A DNA stretch of 64,000 nucleotides from JBFONV01 sp040779335 (GCA_040779335.1 JBFONV010000005.1:124001-188000); one strand, 5' to 3'. Numbered from the stretch's first letter, positions 54,741 through 63,985 are shown. Numbers and translations: made by a program. Notes: generated by a model from the letters alone, not told the origin.

Positions 54741-55604
54741 ATGTTAACTAAAATTAATCTTCCTATTGGTCCGTTTTCTTTTACTATAAATACTGATCAT
54801 CAAATGGTAGTGGATAATCTAGGTACTTTATATAGCGATTATCCTCGTGTTACTCAACATGATTTTATCGATTTCGACATTACTATAACGACACGTTCGA
54901 CTCTAAGACGCTACGTTAAGCCACAAGTAGATTTTTTCTTAGACGAATTCGCACCATTTAAACCATTGCCTAAAGATCACGCATTTGCCATGCTAGAATG
55001 GGGAATGAACTGGTGTATCGCCACTAAAGCACATCATTTTTTGTTATTACATGCGGGTACCATCGAAAAAAATGGCCATGTGATTGTTATGCCTGCAGCT
55101 CCAGGCTCAGGTAAAAGTACCTTAACCGCCGCACTTGTCTACAATGGTTGGCGGTTATTTTCAGATGAATTAGCACTAATTTCGCTAAAAGATGAACGAA
55201 TATACCCTTGTACTCGGCCAATAAACTTAAAAAATGATTCTATCGATATTATTAAAAATTATGTCGAGCAAGCTACCTTTAGTTCGATAGCCAAAGATAC
55301 TCATAAAGGCACCGTTTCATTATTAAAGCCACCGAAAGAGAGTGTTGACAGAGTCGCAGAGTCTGGCCGATTGCACAGCTTTGTATTCCCCAAATATGTT
55401 GCCAATAGTGAAGCAAAGCTGACTCCAATAGACAAATTTTCAGCGTTTCAAATCATCATAGATCAAAGCTTTAACTATCATATTCTCGGGGTGGAAGCAT
55501 TTAATTTAATCTCAAAACTATTAAACCAAGTACAATGTTACCAATTTGAATACAGTAACTTTGAAGACGCAAAAAGCGTTTTTTCTCAACTGGTAAATTC
55601 ATGA
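54741..55604 (+). CDS. HprK-related kinase A
   Basis: The 287-residue protein has the P-loop PAAPGSGKST (118-127) followed by LFSDELALISL (139-149), the nucleotide-proximal acidic segment of HPr kinase/phosphorylases. FVFPKYVANSEAKL lies near 214. It is shorter than HprK and lacks its usual N-terminal DRTGG domain, replaced by a beta-rich region at 1-110. It would phosphorylate a Ser/Thr of a protein or peptide. Relatives in lasso-peptide clusters phosphorylate precursor ends. No phosphotransferase-system genes are nearby, so HPr is not the obvious target. Confidence 0.82.
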   Translation: MLTKINLPIGPFSFTINTDHQMVVDNLGTLYSDYPRVTQHDFIDFDITITTRSTLRRYVKPQVDFFLDEFAPFKPLPKDHAFAMLEWGMNWCIATKAHHFLLLHAGTIEKNGHVIVMPAAPGSGKSTLTAALVYNGWRLFSDELALISLKDERIYPCTRPINLKNDSIDIIKNYVEQATFSSIAKDTHKGTVSLLKPPKESVDRVAESGRLHSFVFPKYVANSEAKLTPIDKFSAFQIIIDQSFNYHILGVEAFNLISKLLNQVQCYQFEYSNFEDAKSVFSQLVNS

Positions 55605-56713
55605 TGTCATTGCTTATTTCATTACTGGCCAAGCCAGAAAAGCTTAAAACAATCAGTGATGCTTCATGGCAACAGATTTTAACAGAAGCTAATGCTAGTC
55701 AATTAGTTGGTCGGCTAAAATATTTATGTGATATTGGACAGGTAACACCGCCTAAGTATGTTGTTTGGCATTTAGATTCAGCCTACAAGATAGCTCAAAA
55801 ACAACGTCAACAGGCTCTCAGAGAGTTCTATGAGGTTAATAGGTCTTTAGCTAAAATGAATACCGATGTTATTTTTCTTAAAGGCGCGGCGTATATCGCT
55901 AAAAACTTACCATGCTCACATGGTAGGACCTTTTCCGATATAGACATCCTAGTTAGCAAGAATGACTTGCGCAAAATAGAACAAACATTAAGGTTTTCGG
56001 ACTGGATACAAACAGACATAGATGATTACGACGAGCAGTATTATCGCACTTGGATGCATGAAATTCCCCCTTTAACTCATGTACACCGGGGGACGGTGTT
56101 AGACGTACATCATAATATATTACCCGCCACTAATGCTGATACCCCAGACGCCACCGAGTTTAATACAGAAAAAACGTTGGTTGAAGATGTCGGCTTCGTT
56201 AATACTTTGAACGATACCGATTTGTTGATACATACCGCGGTGCATTTATTTACAGAAAGTGAATTTCATCATGGGTTACGTGACATATCAGACATAGACC
56301 TGCTTTTACGATATTTTCAACAGCCTAATATTGATAACCACAATAACTTTGTTACCGAATTAGTGTTGCGTTCTAAAGAACTTGGGTTATATAGTTATGT
56401 CAGGTTAGCATTGCGATATGCACATTTGATCTTCAACACCCCCTTAAAGAACATTGACAGCTCAGCTTTACAATTTAATTCAAAGCTGCAAGAGATGATT
56501 TTAGATTTTTGTTTTATCAATACATTTAAACCAAATCATAGCAGTTGCCGTGATTGGAAATCATCTCTAGCCCAATTTATTCTCTATTGGCGAGGGCATT
56601 TATTACGAATGCCACTTAGGCTACTCATTCCTCACTTATGCAAAAAGAGTTGGAAACGATTCAAAGACTCTACTACAAAAGATAAAACGGCTAGCGATAA
56701 TATGATCCCATAG
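55601..56713 (+). CDS. Nucleotidyltransferase family protein (NTP_transf_5 type)
   Basis: The 370-residue protein has a polymerase-beta-like active region VIFLKGAAYIAKNL near 85-98 and GRTFSDIDILVSKNDLRKIE near 104-123, with the paired Asp of SDIDILV. This is followed by WMHEIPPLTHVHRGTVLDVHHNI near 147 and TDLLIHTAVHLF near 206. These motifs match PF14907 proteins, which accompany HprK-like kinases in peptide-modification clusters. It starts on ATGATG overlapping the kinase stop by 4 nt. It is convergent with, and 1 nt from, the RND gene. Substrate and nucleotide are unknown. Confidence 0.8.
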   Translation: MMSLLISLLAKPEKLKTISDASWQQILTEANASQLVGRLKYLCDIGQVTPPKYVVWHLDSAYKIAQKQRQQALREFYEVNRSLAKMNTDVIFLKGAAYIAKNLPCSHGRTFSDIDILVSKNDLRKIEQTLRFSDWIQTDIDDYDEQYYRTWMHEIPPLTHVHRGTVLDVHHNILPATNADTPDATEFNTEKTLVEDVGFVNTLNDTDLLIHTAVHLFTESEFHHGLRDISDIDLLLRYFQQPNIDNHNNFVTELVLRSKELGLYSYVRLALRYAHLIFNTPLKNIDSSALQFNSKLQEMILDFCFINTFKPNHSSCRDWKSSLAQFILYWRGHLLRMPLRLLIPHLCKKSWKRFKDSTTKDKTASDNMIP

Positions 56714-56714
56714 A

Positions 56715-59700
56715 TTAGACTTTGCTTTTTGTAAACAACCCGGTTAACACCGGAACCAGCAAGAAGCTCGATATTGCCGATACACATAAGCCTGATATAA
56801 TCACAACCCCTAGCGGTTGCCATAATCCTCCACCCAAAAGGGTTAAAGGCAACAACCCTCCTATAGTCGTTAACGTAGTTAGCAAAATAGGCGTAAAACG
56901 GGTTGCACTGGCAGACAATATTGCCTGTTGTTTATCATCACCTTCTGCCAAATTTCGATTGGTAGTATCAATTAAAATAATGGCATTGTTAACCACAATC
57001 CCAAATAAACTAATTAAACCAACAAACGCCATCATAGAAAATGACAATCCGGTTAAGTACAGCCCGATAACAGATCCAGCAATGGCGAAAGGAATTGAGC
57101 TAAAAATGATCAATGGTTGTAAAAATGATTTGAACTGCAGCACCAAAATGCCAAACACACCAATAGCAGTAATCAACATAATTTGTGATAAGCCCGCAAA
57201 TGACTCCTGCCGAGACTCCTCTTCACCACCCAAGGTGTAATACATTCCTGTAGGCAACTTATACTGTTCGAGATAGTTAACCATTTCAGCAGTTAATTGA
57301 TTAACAGAATAGCCTTTCTCAACGTCGGCAGAAACTCTTGCCATGCGCAGTTTTTGGTGATGAAAAAACTCTGTTTGTCCTTTTTGTAAGCGAGTTTCTA
57401 CTACTTGACTTAATGGAATTGATTCACCAAGGCGATTGGATATATTGATATCCGCGAGGCTTTCAACATCAGGAGCCTTTCGACGCACTAGTATTGGATA
57501 GTCTTCACCATTATCGTCATTAAAACGCCCGACATACGCACCAGAAAGTACCGCCTGCAAGGTATTATCTAATGTATTAATGTCTATATTGGCCAAGCCT
57601 GCTTTATCGTAATCAATCGCCAAAGACAGCTCAGTATTAGCAACACCAATAGGGTTGTCGATATTAATAACGCCCTTCACCGATGACATTTTATTAGCCA
57701 AATCTAGCGCCACCTTTTCCAAATCAGCCAATGATTCACTCACTAATCTTATTGTGATAGGTTGGTCGGTAACAGGTCCTTGCGTAAATTCCTTCACCGT
57801 TATTTTGGCCTGATGCCATTGATTAAATTCTTCACGAAGTTGATTCACTAATACCCGTATTTTATCTTCATCAAATTCTTTTAATACCAGTAGTACTTGA
57901 CCAAACTGCACAACGCCGCGCTTAGGTATCTCATTATAATAAATACGAGGATTCGAATTACCTACGTTTAAGGCGATCTTGTCAACCAAAGGATATTTCT
58001 CCAGGACTGCGGTCATGCTTTGCATGATTTCATTAGTATGCTCTAAAGAAGAATTAGGCGGAGTTTCCACATCCAGCATTATCATTGGCTTTTCAGCTTT
58101 AGGGAATAAGCTCAAACCCACTTCGGCAAATAATGACAACATACCTAATAAACTGGCTATGGCAATAGCAATGACCAACCATTTGATTTGCATTAACTTC
58201 TTAAGCCAAACCGCATAAATTTTTTCCGCAAACACATTGACATAATGTTGCAACGTTTTGACTTTTGATGGTTTAGTCGTTAGAAAACGACTAGCAATAA
58301 GCGGTGTTAACGTTAGAGATAGCAATAAAGACGCAAGTAAGACTAATACCACTGTGACCGGCATTGAGCGGATAAAGTCACCCGTGTCACTTGCTAACAT
58401 CATCATAGGTAAAAAAGCGAGCATGGTGGTAACTGTACCGCTGGTAGAAGCCCAGCCCACTTTGCTAGTTCCGTTAGCCGCAGCCTCTTTCATATCAACA
58501 AAGTTCTTTTTTTCCCGATGAATACTTTCGGTAACGACAATCGCGTCATCCACTAACAAGCCCAGCGCAATGATCAACCCAACAATAGACATTTGCTGCA
58601 GGCCAAAACCTGCAAAGTCTAGCCAGCCTATTGCTGTTAAAAAGGAGAGTGGAATACTAACAATCACGACAATTGACTCTCTTATCCCCAAAAACAACAA
58701 GGATAAAACGCCGACAACAATCAAACCTTGCCAGAGATTATCGAAAAAACCATTTACCCGAGTATCAACACTATCGGCTTGCTCAAATATAGATTCTAAT
58801 TTTATATTCTCGGGTAAATTTTGCTTAAACGTTTCTACTTCTGCATTGATATGCGCAGTTAAGTCAAAAATATTGGTGTTTGCTCTTTGTTCGACAGTTA
58901 GAAAAATAACGGGTTTTTGATTATAGTAAGCAAGGTAGCTTGGCTCTCTGCTGGAAAATTCAACAGAAGCAACGTCTTGTAGGCGTAAAGCAAACTGTTC
59001 ATTCGACAGTACTATGGTGTTCGCTAGTTCTTCAAGCTGTTGAAAATTACCACTGGTCTTTACGTTAAAACGCCGTGTGCTAGCATCGACAAAGCCTGGC
59101 GTAATATTAATTGCTCTTCCCTGCAATATTTGGACAATATCGGTAACGGCAATACCATGATGCTTTAACAAGGCTAAGTTTAAATCAACAGCCACAATTT
59201 GTTGTGGATAGCCCCAGATGTCAGCCTTTTTTACACTGGAAATTGCTTCTAGACGCTTCTCTAATTGTTTCGCATGAAACTCCATGCTTTTATAATCTGT
59301 GGGGTCACTCCAGAGTGCGAGTTGAATAACGGCAACACTCGTTGGCGTCGCTTTTAAAACCAGCACATCCTGAACGCCCTCTGGCATGTTAGGTTTAACG
59401 GTCGACACCGCCTGTTTTATCTTGTTATATGCCGCTTCAGCATCAGTACCATGCAAAAAAGTAACTTCTATCCGCGCGCCGCCGTTTTTTATTTGAGATT
59501 CTATTTTTTTAATATTCTCAACATCCGCAAACTCTTCTTCTAGCGGGTCAACAACTAAGCTTTCTATATCGGTAGGTGAGGCACCAGGATAAATCACCTC
59601 TAATAAGGTAATAGGAATATCAAACTGCGGGTCTTCAGAGCGTGGCATATTAAAATACGAAACAATACCAACGAGCACCATAAGTACAACAATAGTAATC

Positions 59701-59741
59701 GTAAATTGTGCGTTTTTTATCGCTAATCGAGGTAAATTCAT
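56715..59741 (-). CDS. RND-family efflux transporter permease
   Basis: The 1008-residue inner-membrane pump has the full RND architecture: helix 1 near 13-32, then MPRSEDPQFDIP near 33 and VIYPGASPTDIESLVVDPLE near 50. A large periplasmic loop follows, then GLIIALGLLVDDAIVVTE near 390 with the proton-relay Asp pair in helix 4, a second loop pair, and helices 7-12 ending GGLLPLTLLGGGLWQPLG. It groups by look with HAE1-type drug/metabolite exporters and lacks the metal-binding Met set of CusA. It is coded with its adaptor 5 nt upstream. No outer-membrane channel gene is present, so a TolC encoded elsewhere is needed. Confidence 0.92.
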   Translation of the reverse strand: MNLPRLAIKNAQFTITIVVLMVLVGIVSYFNMPRSEDPQFDIPITLLEVIYPGASPTDIESLVVDPLEEEFADVENIKKIESQIKNGGARIEVTFLHGTDAEAAYNKIKQAVSTVKPNMPEGVQDVLVLKATPTSVAVIQLALWSDPTDYKSMEFHAKQLEKRLEAISSVKKADIWGYPQQIVAVDLNLALLKHHGIAVTDIVQILQGRAINITPGFVDASTRRFNVKTSGNFQQLEELANTIVLSNEQFALRLQDVASVEFSSREPSYLAYYNQKPVIFLTVEQRANTNIFDLTAHINAEVETFKQNLPENIKLESIFEQADSVDTRVNGFFDNLWQGLIVVGVLSLLFLGIRESIVVIVSIPLSFLTAIGWLDFAGFGLQQMSIVGLIIALGLLVDDAIVVTESIHREKKNFVDMKEAAANGTSKVGWASTSGTVTTMLAFLPMMMLASDTGDFIRSMPVTVVLVLLASLLLSLTLTPLIASRFLTTKPSKVKTLQHYVNVFAEKIYAVWLKKLMQIKWLVIAIAIASLLGMLSLFAEVGLSLFPKAEKPMIMLDVETPPNSSLEHTNEIMQSMTAVLEKYPLVDKIALNVGNSNPRIYYNEIPKRGVVQFGQVLLVLKEFDEDKIRVLVNQLREEFNQWHQAKITVKEFTQGPVTDQPITIRLVSESLADLEKVALDLANKMSSVKGVINIDNPIGVANTELSLAIDYDKAGLANIDINTLDNTLQAVLSGAYVGRFNDDNGEDYPILVRRKAPDVESLADINISNRLGESIPLSQVVETRLQKGQTEFFHHQKLRMARVSADVEKGYSVNQLTAEMVNYLEQYKLPTGMYYTLGGEEESRQESFAGLSQIMLITAIGVFGILVLQFKSFLQPLIIFSSIPFAIAGSVIGLYLTGLSFSMMAFVGLISLFGIVVNNAIILIDTTNRNLAEGDDKQQAILSASATRFTPILLTTLTTIGGLLPLTLLGGGLWQPLGVVIISGLCVSAISSFLLVPVLTGLFTKSKV

Positions 59742-59746
59742 AATGA

Positions 59747-60745
59747 CTATTGCACGCTTACATTCATATGTTGCCAGCCACTGGTAACAACACTTAACGG
59801 TTTATCTCGTTGATTAGCATATAAATATAAAAAATTATTGTCTAACTTATAAATATCAAATGCTTGCTGAACAATACTATTCTCTTGGTTTAGTTGGGTC
59901 ATCACTAACGCATTACCATTTTCATCGACACTAACCAGCGCTTCTATTGGCAAACGATAGACAAAATCATTGCTAGAAAATTCAATTTTCACATCGGCGA
60001 TTTGCCCCGCGACAATACCTCTGCCTATAGGTAATTCAGGGAGTAAGACATCAATCATAAATAATTGCCCTTGAGTATTAGCAATTGCAGGAATGCGGCT
60101 AATCACACCCTCTATCATGCCTATTGAGTGCAGCTTTACCTGAACTTTTTGATTGAGCCTGACTTGGCTTACTTCAATTCCTGTGAGCGCAACTTTAACA
60201 ACCCAATTATCTTTTAATGCCGCGACTTTAAGTATTTCTCGCCCCGGAGATTGCAGTTCACCTAACTCGGTATACCGTGCGAGTACTACGCCTGAAAAAG
60301 GCGCAATCACTTGTGCCTTTTGTAAGTTATAAAAGGCAATTTTATAATTTGCTCTCAAGGTATCCACTTTAGTCACAGCAACATCCAACTCTTGCTCTGA
60401 GCTTAAATTATTCTCCATCAATTGAGTAATGCGCTTTACATCTCGCTTTGCTTGTAATAATTGAGAATAAGTCGAGTTCTTTTGAGCTTTTAATTCAGCA
60501 ACATCTAACGATGCCAGTAACTGGTCTTTTTCAAAGTAGTCACCTTCGTCCACCGATAACTGGCTTAAATAACCATTACTTTTAAACGACAAGTTCAACG
60601 TTCGTTTAAAATCGAGTTTTCCTGTTCGATGAATAACATCTTTAAATGGTTCAACAACAACTTCTTCCAAATCATAGTTATTAGCGGTTACATCAACAGA
60701 AGTTATGCAAAAAATAAGTGTAAAGATAGTTAGGAGAGATTTCAT
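59747..60745 (-). CDS. RND periplasmic adaptor (membrane fusion protein)
   Basis: About 332 residues from the ATG at 60745, which gives the clean signal peptide MKSLLTIFTLIFCITSVDVTA. An in-frame TTG at 60775 adds ten hydrophobic residues without an RBS. The lipoyl-type halves are SNGYLSQLSVDEGDYFEKDQL near 60-80 and AQVIAPFSGVVLARYTELGE near 143. The coiled-coil hairpin lies between (about 82-140) and beta-barrel segments follow. It has no lipobox. It links the adjacent RND pump to an outer-membrane channel. The substrate is not indicated. Confidence 0.9.
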   Translation of the reverse strand: MKSLLTIFTLIFCITSVDVTANNYDLEEVVVEPFKDVIHRTGKLDFKRTLNLSFKSNGYLSQLSVDEGDYFEKDQLLASLDVAELKAQKNSTYSQLLQAKRDVKRITQLMENNLSSEQELDVAVTKVDTLRANYKIAFYNLQKAQVIAPFSGVVLARYTELGELQSPGREILKVAALKDNWVVKVALTGIEVSQVRLNQKVQVKLHSIGMIEGVISRIPAIANTQGQLFMIDVLLPELPIGRGIVAGQIADVKIEFSSNDFVYRLPIEALVSVDENGNALVMTQLNQENSIVQQAFDIYKLDNNFLYLYANQRDKPLSVVTSGWQHMNVSVQ

Positions 60746-60963
60746 AAGGCGAATCAAAAATATTAGCAGAGTCAAATAATTAACATTAGTATAGCCATTA
60801 CTTTAGGGATGTTTACAAAAAATGTACATCTTTTTCATATTGATACACTATTTACATACATAATTTTATTGTGTTGTCGTACATTTCATTCGTTTCTATA
60901 AAACGCAGCTCACTAGTCACCTGCAGATTATTGCATCTAAAGAAAAGATTTCATTCGCAGAGC

Positions 60964-60992
60964 TAGACAAAATCAGTGAGAATCTATAGTAT
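60964..60992 (+). promoter_or_regulatory. tRNA-Arg promoter with GC-rich discriminator
   Basis: TAGACA (60964-60969), a 17-nt spacer and TAGTAT (60987-60992), followed by TTTGCCGCGC at the expected start site. A GC-rich discriminator is typical of stringently controlled stable-RNA promoters. The upstream 200 nt (60746-60963) shows no gene. Confidence 0.6.
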
Positions 60993-61003
60993 TTGCCGCG
61001 CTT

Positions 61004-61110
<107 letters not shown>

Positions 61111-61212
61111 ATCTCCAATATTCGATTGAAATAAGCCAATAAAACCATACTATTTAGGTCTGTTGACGTTTAGAAAACAGATCGTCTAGTCACCAAGAAT
61201 CTCGTAAAAAAA

Positions 61213-61233
61213 GCTAACAGCTAACAGCTAACA
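61213..61233 (+). repeat. Triplicate 7-bp tandem repeat
   Basis: GCTAACA occurs three times in a row between the tRNA and the HhH gene. It is a probable slippage tract with no clear function. Confidence 0.7.
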
Positions 61234-61284
61234 GTAAAGCGTATTAATGATGCTAGACTAAAAATAACTTTCAGGTGTGATTTG

Positions 61285-61572
61285 ATGCGCGAGAATATAA
61301 TTAAATTTACTGACATACCTAATGTGGGTCCTGCAACAGAACAAGACTTTAAGCTGCTTGGTTTTACTTCCCCTAAGCAATTAGCCAGTCAAGATCCCTA
61401 TATTACGTATGAGAATTTATGCCAGTTGACCCGAAAGTGTCATGATCCGTGTGTTATCGATGTGTTCATTGCAGCCACAAAATTTATGAGTGGCGAACCT
61501 GCGCAAAAATGGTGGTATTACACCGCAGAGCGTAAAGAAAAATTATTAAATATCAAAAAAGATTACGAATAA
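61285..61572 (+). CDS. Helix-hairpin-helix protein, Cdd1 (pathogenicity locus) family
   Basis: 95 residues from the ATG at 61285, which has AGGTG 7 nt upstream. An adjacent TTG at 61282 is less likely. A helix-hairpin-helix DNA-binding-type motif lies near the N-terminus (FTDIPNVGPATEQDFKLLGF, about 7-26), then SPKQLASQDPY and CQLTRKCHDPCVIDVFIAA with three Cys, and the closing KWWYYTAERK. This matches the small PF11731 family, whose function is not established. Nucleic-acid binding is inferred from the HhH motif. It stands alone between the tRNA and a strong terminator. Confidence 0.85.
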   Translation: MRENIIKFTDIPNVGPATEQDFKLLGFTSPKQLASQDPYITYENLCQLTRKCHDPCVIDVFIAATKFMSGEPAQKWWYYTAERKEKLLNIKKDYE

Positions 61573-61605
61573 ATAACAAAGCGAGCTTAGGCTCGCTTTG
61601 TTATT
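61572..61605. terminator. Bidirectional terminator between the HhH gene and fkpA
   Basis: A perfect 15-bp stem AATAACAAAGCGAGC / GCTCGCTTTGTTATT with loop TTAG. T-rich and A-rich feet on both strands serve the two convergent genes. Confidence 0.9.
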
Positions 61606-61626
61606 ATAAACACCTAAGCAACTTGC

Positions 61627-62388
61627 TTATTGATCGCCCACTTTCGCAGGTTCTTCTGGCTTTTGAATTTCAAGTAATTCAATTTCAAATTCAAGCACTG
61701 AGTTACCAGGAATGCGCGGTGGGTTACCAACCGGTCCGTAAGCTAAATCCGAAGGGATAGTAAATTTATACTTTGAACCAACAGGCATTAACTGAACACC
61801 TTCAGTCCAACCACGAATAACACGATTCAATGGAAATACTGCAGGTTCATCACGATCATACGAGCTATCAAAAGTCTCGCCATTTAAGAAAGTACCTTTG
61901 TAATGCACTTTAACCGTATCAGTTGCTGCTGGCTTTTCACCTTCAGCGGCTCTCATTACAACATACTGAATACCTGATTCAGTTACTTGTACGCCTTCTT
62001 TCTTAGCGTTCTCTTCAAGGAATGTTTGCCCTTCAGCTAAGCTCGCTTCAGCGGCTTTGGCGGCAATTTCTTGCTGCTTTTCTTTCATGTTTTTGTCTAA
62101 AGACATCAACAAGGCTTGTACTTCTTCTTTAGCGATTTGCGATTTACCATCTAGGCTATCAACAAAACCTTTAACAATAAGCTCTCGGTCTAAAGATAAA
62201 CCTAATTTACTATGCTCTTCTAGGTTACGTTCCATATAGAAACCAATGGATGCACCTAGCCCATAAGCTTGTTTTTGAATTTCAGTTTCTAAAACTGGCG
62301 CATTTACTTCTTCTTTCGAGGCTTTTTCTTGACAGCCCATTACTGAAATAAGCGCGATTGCCACCAAAGTGGGTTTGAAAAATTTCAT
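61627..62388 (-). CDS. fkpA: FKBP-type peptidyl-prolyl isomerase lipoprotein (FkpA/Mip-like)
   Basis: The 253-residue protein has a lipoprotein signal with lipobox SVMGC (Cys19) and a helical dimerisation domain at about 30-120 (YGLGASIGFYMER, long Glu/Lys/Ala helix). The C-terminal FKBP domain has VKVHYKGTFLNGETFDSS near 154, VFPLNRVIRGWTEGVQLMPVG near 177 and IPSDLAYG near 202. It is a periplasmic folding helper that isomerises X-Pro bonds. Neighbouring slyX and yheV match the fkpA neighbourhood of enteric bacteria, supporting orthology. RBS GGAGAAA upstream. Confidence 0.9.
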   Translation of the reverse strand: MKFFKPTLVAIALISVMGCQEKASKEEVNAPVLETEIQKQAYGLGASIGFYMERNLEEHSKLGLSLDRELIVKGFVDSLDGKSQIAKEEVQALLMSLDKNMKEKQQEIAAKAAEASLAEGQTFLEENAKKEGVQVTESGIQYVVMRAAEGEKPAATDTVKVHYKGTFLNGETFDSSYDRDEPAVFPLNRVIRGWTEGVQLMPVGSKYKFTIPSDLAYGPVGNPPRIPGNSVLEFEIELLEIQKPEEPAKVGDQ

Positions 62389-62503
62389 CTATTTCTCCAT
62401 TTACACAACACAGTTGGAGAATCTCCCCCAAGCAGTAGTTTAAAGATTATTGAGTTTTCTAAAAAATATACCATTCACATACATTTATTAGTCATGATAG
62501 CGA

Positions 62504-62532
62504 TTGGTATAAGCTAAAAAACGCCTTATACT
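62504..62532 (+). promoter_or_regulatory. Sigma-70 promoter of the WD40 lipoprotein gene
   Basis: TTGGTA (62504-62509), a 17-nt spacer and TATACT (62527-62532). The predicted start site is about at the ATG (62541), implying a leaderless or nearly leaderless mRNA, or a later true start. Confidence 0.5.
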
Positions 62533-62540
62533 AACGATAA

Positions 62541-63563
62541 ATGCGCCGAGAAAAAAGTATTAATATTTTGTTAAAACTCAATCCCTATCCAAAACTCTTT
62601 TTATTACTCCTTATGGTGGTGGGATTTACCGCGTGTCAGCCCTCTAAAAACGAACCTATGGCACGTTGGCAACATGCCATTGAAGGTGCATACGCTGCCG
62701 ATATATCAAATGATGCTACATACAGCGTCGTCTCCTCTATTCATCATGGCATTAGCTTATGGGATCTTGAAGAAAACGCCTTAAAATACACTTGGTATCA
62801 ACAGCAAGACAGCGCCGATAATTTAGTATTAGCGGTTGATATTTCAGATAATAATTCTCATGTATTAACCGCAAGTCGAGAAAACTTTGCCTTGTGGAAT
62901 ATGGCAACAGGGGCATCTGAAGGCTATTGGAAGGTCAGAGAGTCTAATATTCGTGATATTGCGGTATCAAATAATGGTGATTATGTACTCATTGGCAAGG
63001 GTAACGGTACCGTAGTGCACGTTTCCATTGATAATGGCCGACGTTTAGAGTTTCTTGGACATCAGGAAAAAATCAACTCGGTTGATATGCTTCCCAATGG
63101 CAGAGTCGCTATTTCTGGCGGCAACGATTTTGTTGCTTATGTTTGGGATACTGCATCGGGCCAAGTTATATACCGTTTTAATCACCCAAGTCGAGTCACT
63201 AAAGTTGCGCTTGATGCTAAGGGGCGCTATGCCTTTACTGCAGATAGTAAAAAATCAGCGCATATCTGGGATCTAAAAACAGGCAAGCTAGTCGGTAGCT
63301 TAAAATACACCAATCGTCAGGAGGTGTTTTCCAGCGTACAATTTTCTCCTGACGGTAAACAATTACTGACCGGCGCACCAAGTAGAAAGGTCAGTATCTG
63401 GGATATATCCTCAGGAAAAAGACTCGCGAGTTGGCGCGTATCGCCAAGAGAAGATATTAGACCCGCCGGCGCAGTTGTTTATAGCGCGGCTTTTCGCGAT
63501 AATGGCAGCATTATTACCGAAAGTTCATCAGGATATGCCGAATTATGGCCAATACCCCAATAA
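62541..63563 (+). CDS. WD40-repeat lipoprotein
   Basis: The 340-residue protein has a long N-region, hydrophobic stretch and lipobox GFTAC (Cys32). It then has about seven WD40-type blades: GISLWDLEE near 73, FALWNMATG near 117, VHVSIDNGRR, FVAYVWDTASG near 200, SAHIWDLKTGK near 242, KVSIWDISSGK near 286 and YAELWPIPQ at the end. An envelope-anchored beta-propeller with no known function; members are common next to slyX in marine gammaproteobacteria. It has no RBS, and the promoter ends just before the ATG. Its last 19 nt overlap slyX. Confidence 0.85.
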   Translation: MRREKSINILLKLNPYPKLFLLLLMVVGFTACQPSKNEPMARWQHAIEGAYAADISNDATYSVVSSIHHGISLWDLEENALKYTWYQQQDSADNLVLAVDISDNNSHVLTASRENFALWNMATGASEGYWKVRESNIRDIAVSNNGDYVLIGKGNGTVVHVSIDNGRRLEFLGHQEKINSVDMLPNGRVAISGGNDFVAYVWDTASGQVIYRFNHPSRVTKVALDAKGRYAFTADSKKSAHIWDLKTGKLVGSLKYTNRQEVFSSVQFSPDGKQLLTGAPSRKVSIWDISSGKRLASWRVSPREDIRPAGAVVYSAAFRDNGSIITESSSGYAELWPIPQ

Positions 63564-63784
63564 CAGATACTGTCACTAAACTTGAGCTCCAAATTGAAGC
63601 ACTAGAATCGCGTAATGCTTTTCAAGATGACATTATTGAACAACTCAATCAGGAATTAGCCGTTCATCAAGCGCAAATTTCTGATTTAAAACAACAATTA
63701 ACTTTGATTGCTAACCGAATTAAAGACAGTAATAACCATCAAACTGACAAGCAAGAGGTTGAGCCACCGCCACCCCACTACTAA
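63545..63784 (+). CDS. slyX: SlyX family protein
   Basis: The 79-residue protein is almost entirely one coiled coil (about 8-60, KLELQIEALESRNAFQDDII with heptad Leu/Ile). It ends in the diagnostic proline run EPPPPHY, which is conserved in SlyX. The function is unknown despite wide conservation. It overlaps the WD40 gene by 19 nt and is convergent with yheV. Confidence 0.93.
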   Translation: MANTPITDTVTKLELQIEALESRNAFQDDIIEQLNQELAVHQAQISDLKQQLTLIANRIKDSNNHQTDKQEVEPPPPHY

Positions 63785-63790
63785 GGCTGG

Positions 63791-63985
63791 CTATTCTTGT
63801 TTGAAAATACCAATAACCTGCTCTTGTGGACGAATTTCTTTCTCAACATGATCTTCAGGTTGAGTCATAGTTTCACCACAACTCACACAAGTCACTTTTT
63901 CGATACCATGTTCTTTAGTCAGCGCCATGGTATCCATGGTTGAACATTTTGGGCATACCGCACCCGCTATAAATCTTTTTTTCAC
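63791..63985 (-). CDS. yheV: YheV family zinc-ribbon protein
   Basis: The 64-residue protein starts MKKRFIAGAVCPKC. Two Cys pairs, CPKC (11-14) and CVSC (33-36), form a likely zinc ribbon. The tail QVIGIF is typical of the family. It is next to slyX, as in enteric bacteria. Function unknown. It is complete, with the start 15 nt inside the right edge. Confidence 0.92.
   Translation of the reverse strand: MKKRFIAGAVCPKCSTMDTMALTKEHGIEKVTCVSCGETMTQPEDHVEKEIRPQEQVIGIFKQE

Noticed and set aside
56722..57240. 172-codon plus-strand frame opposite the RND gene
   Set aside because: Antisense shadow; the minus-strand frame is a full-length RND permease.
61213..61233. GCTAACA triplet as an iteron or origin
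   Set aside because: Only three 7-bp units, with no Rep gene or DnaA boxes nearby; simple slippage explains it.
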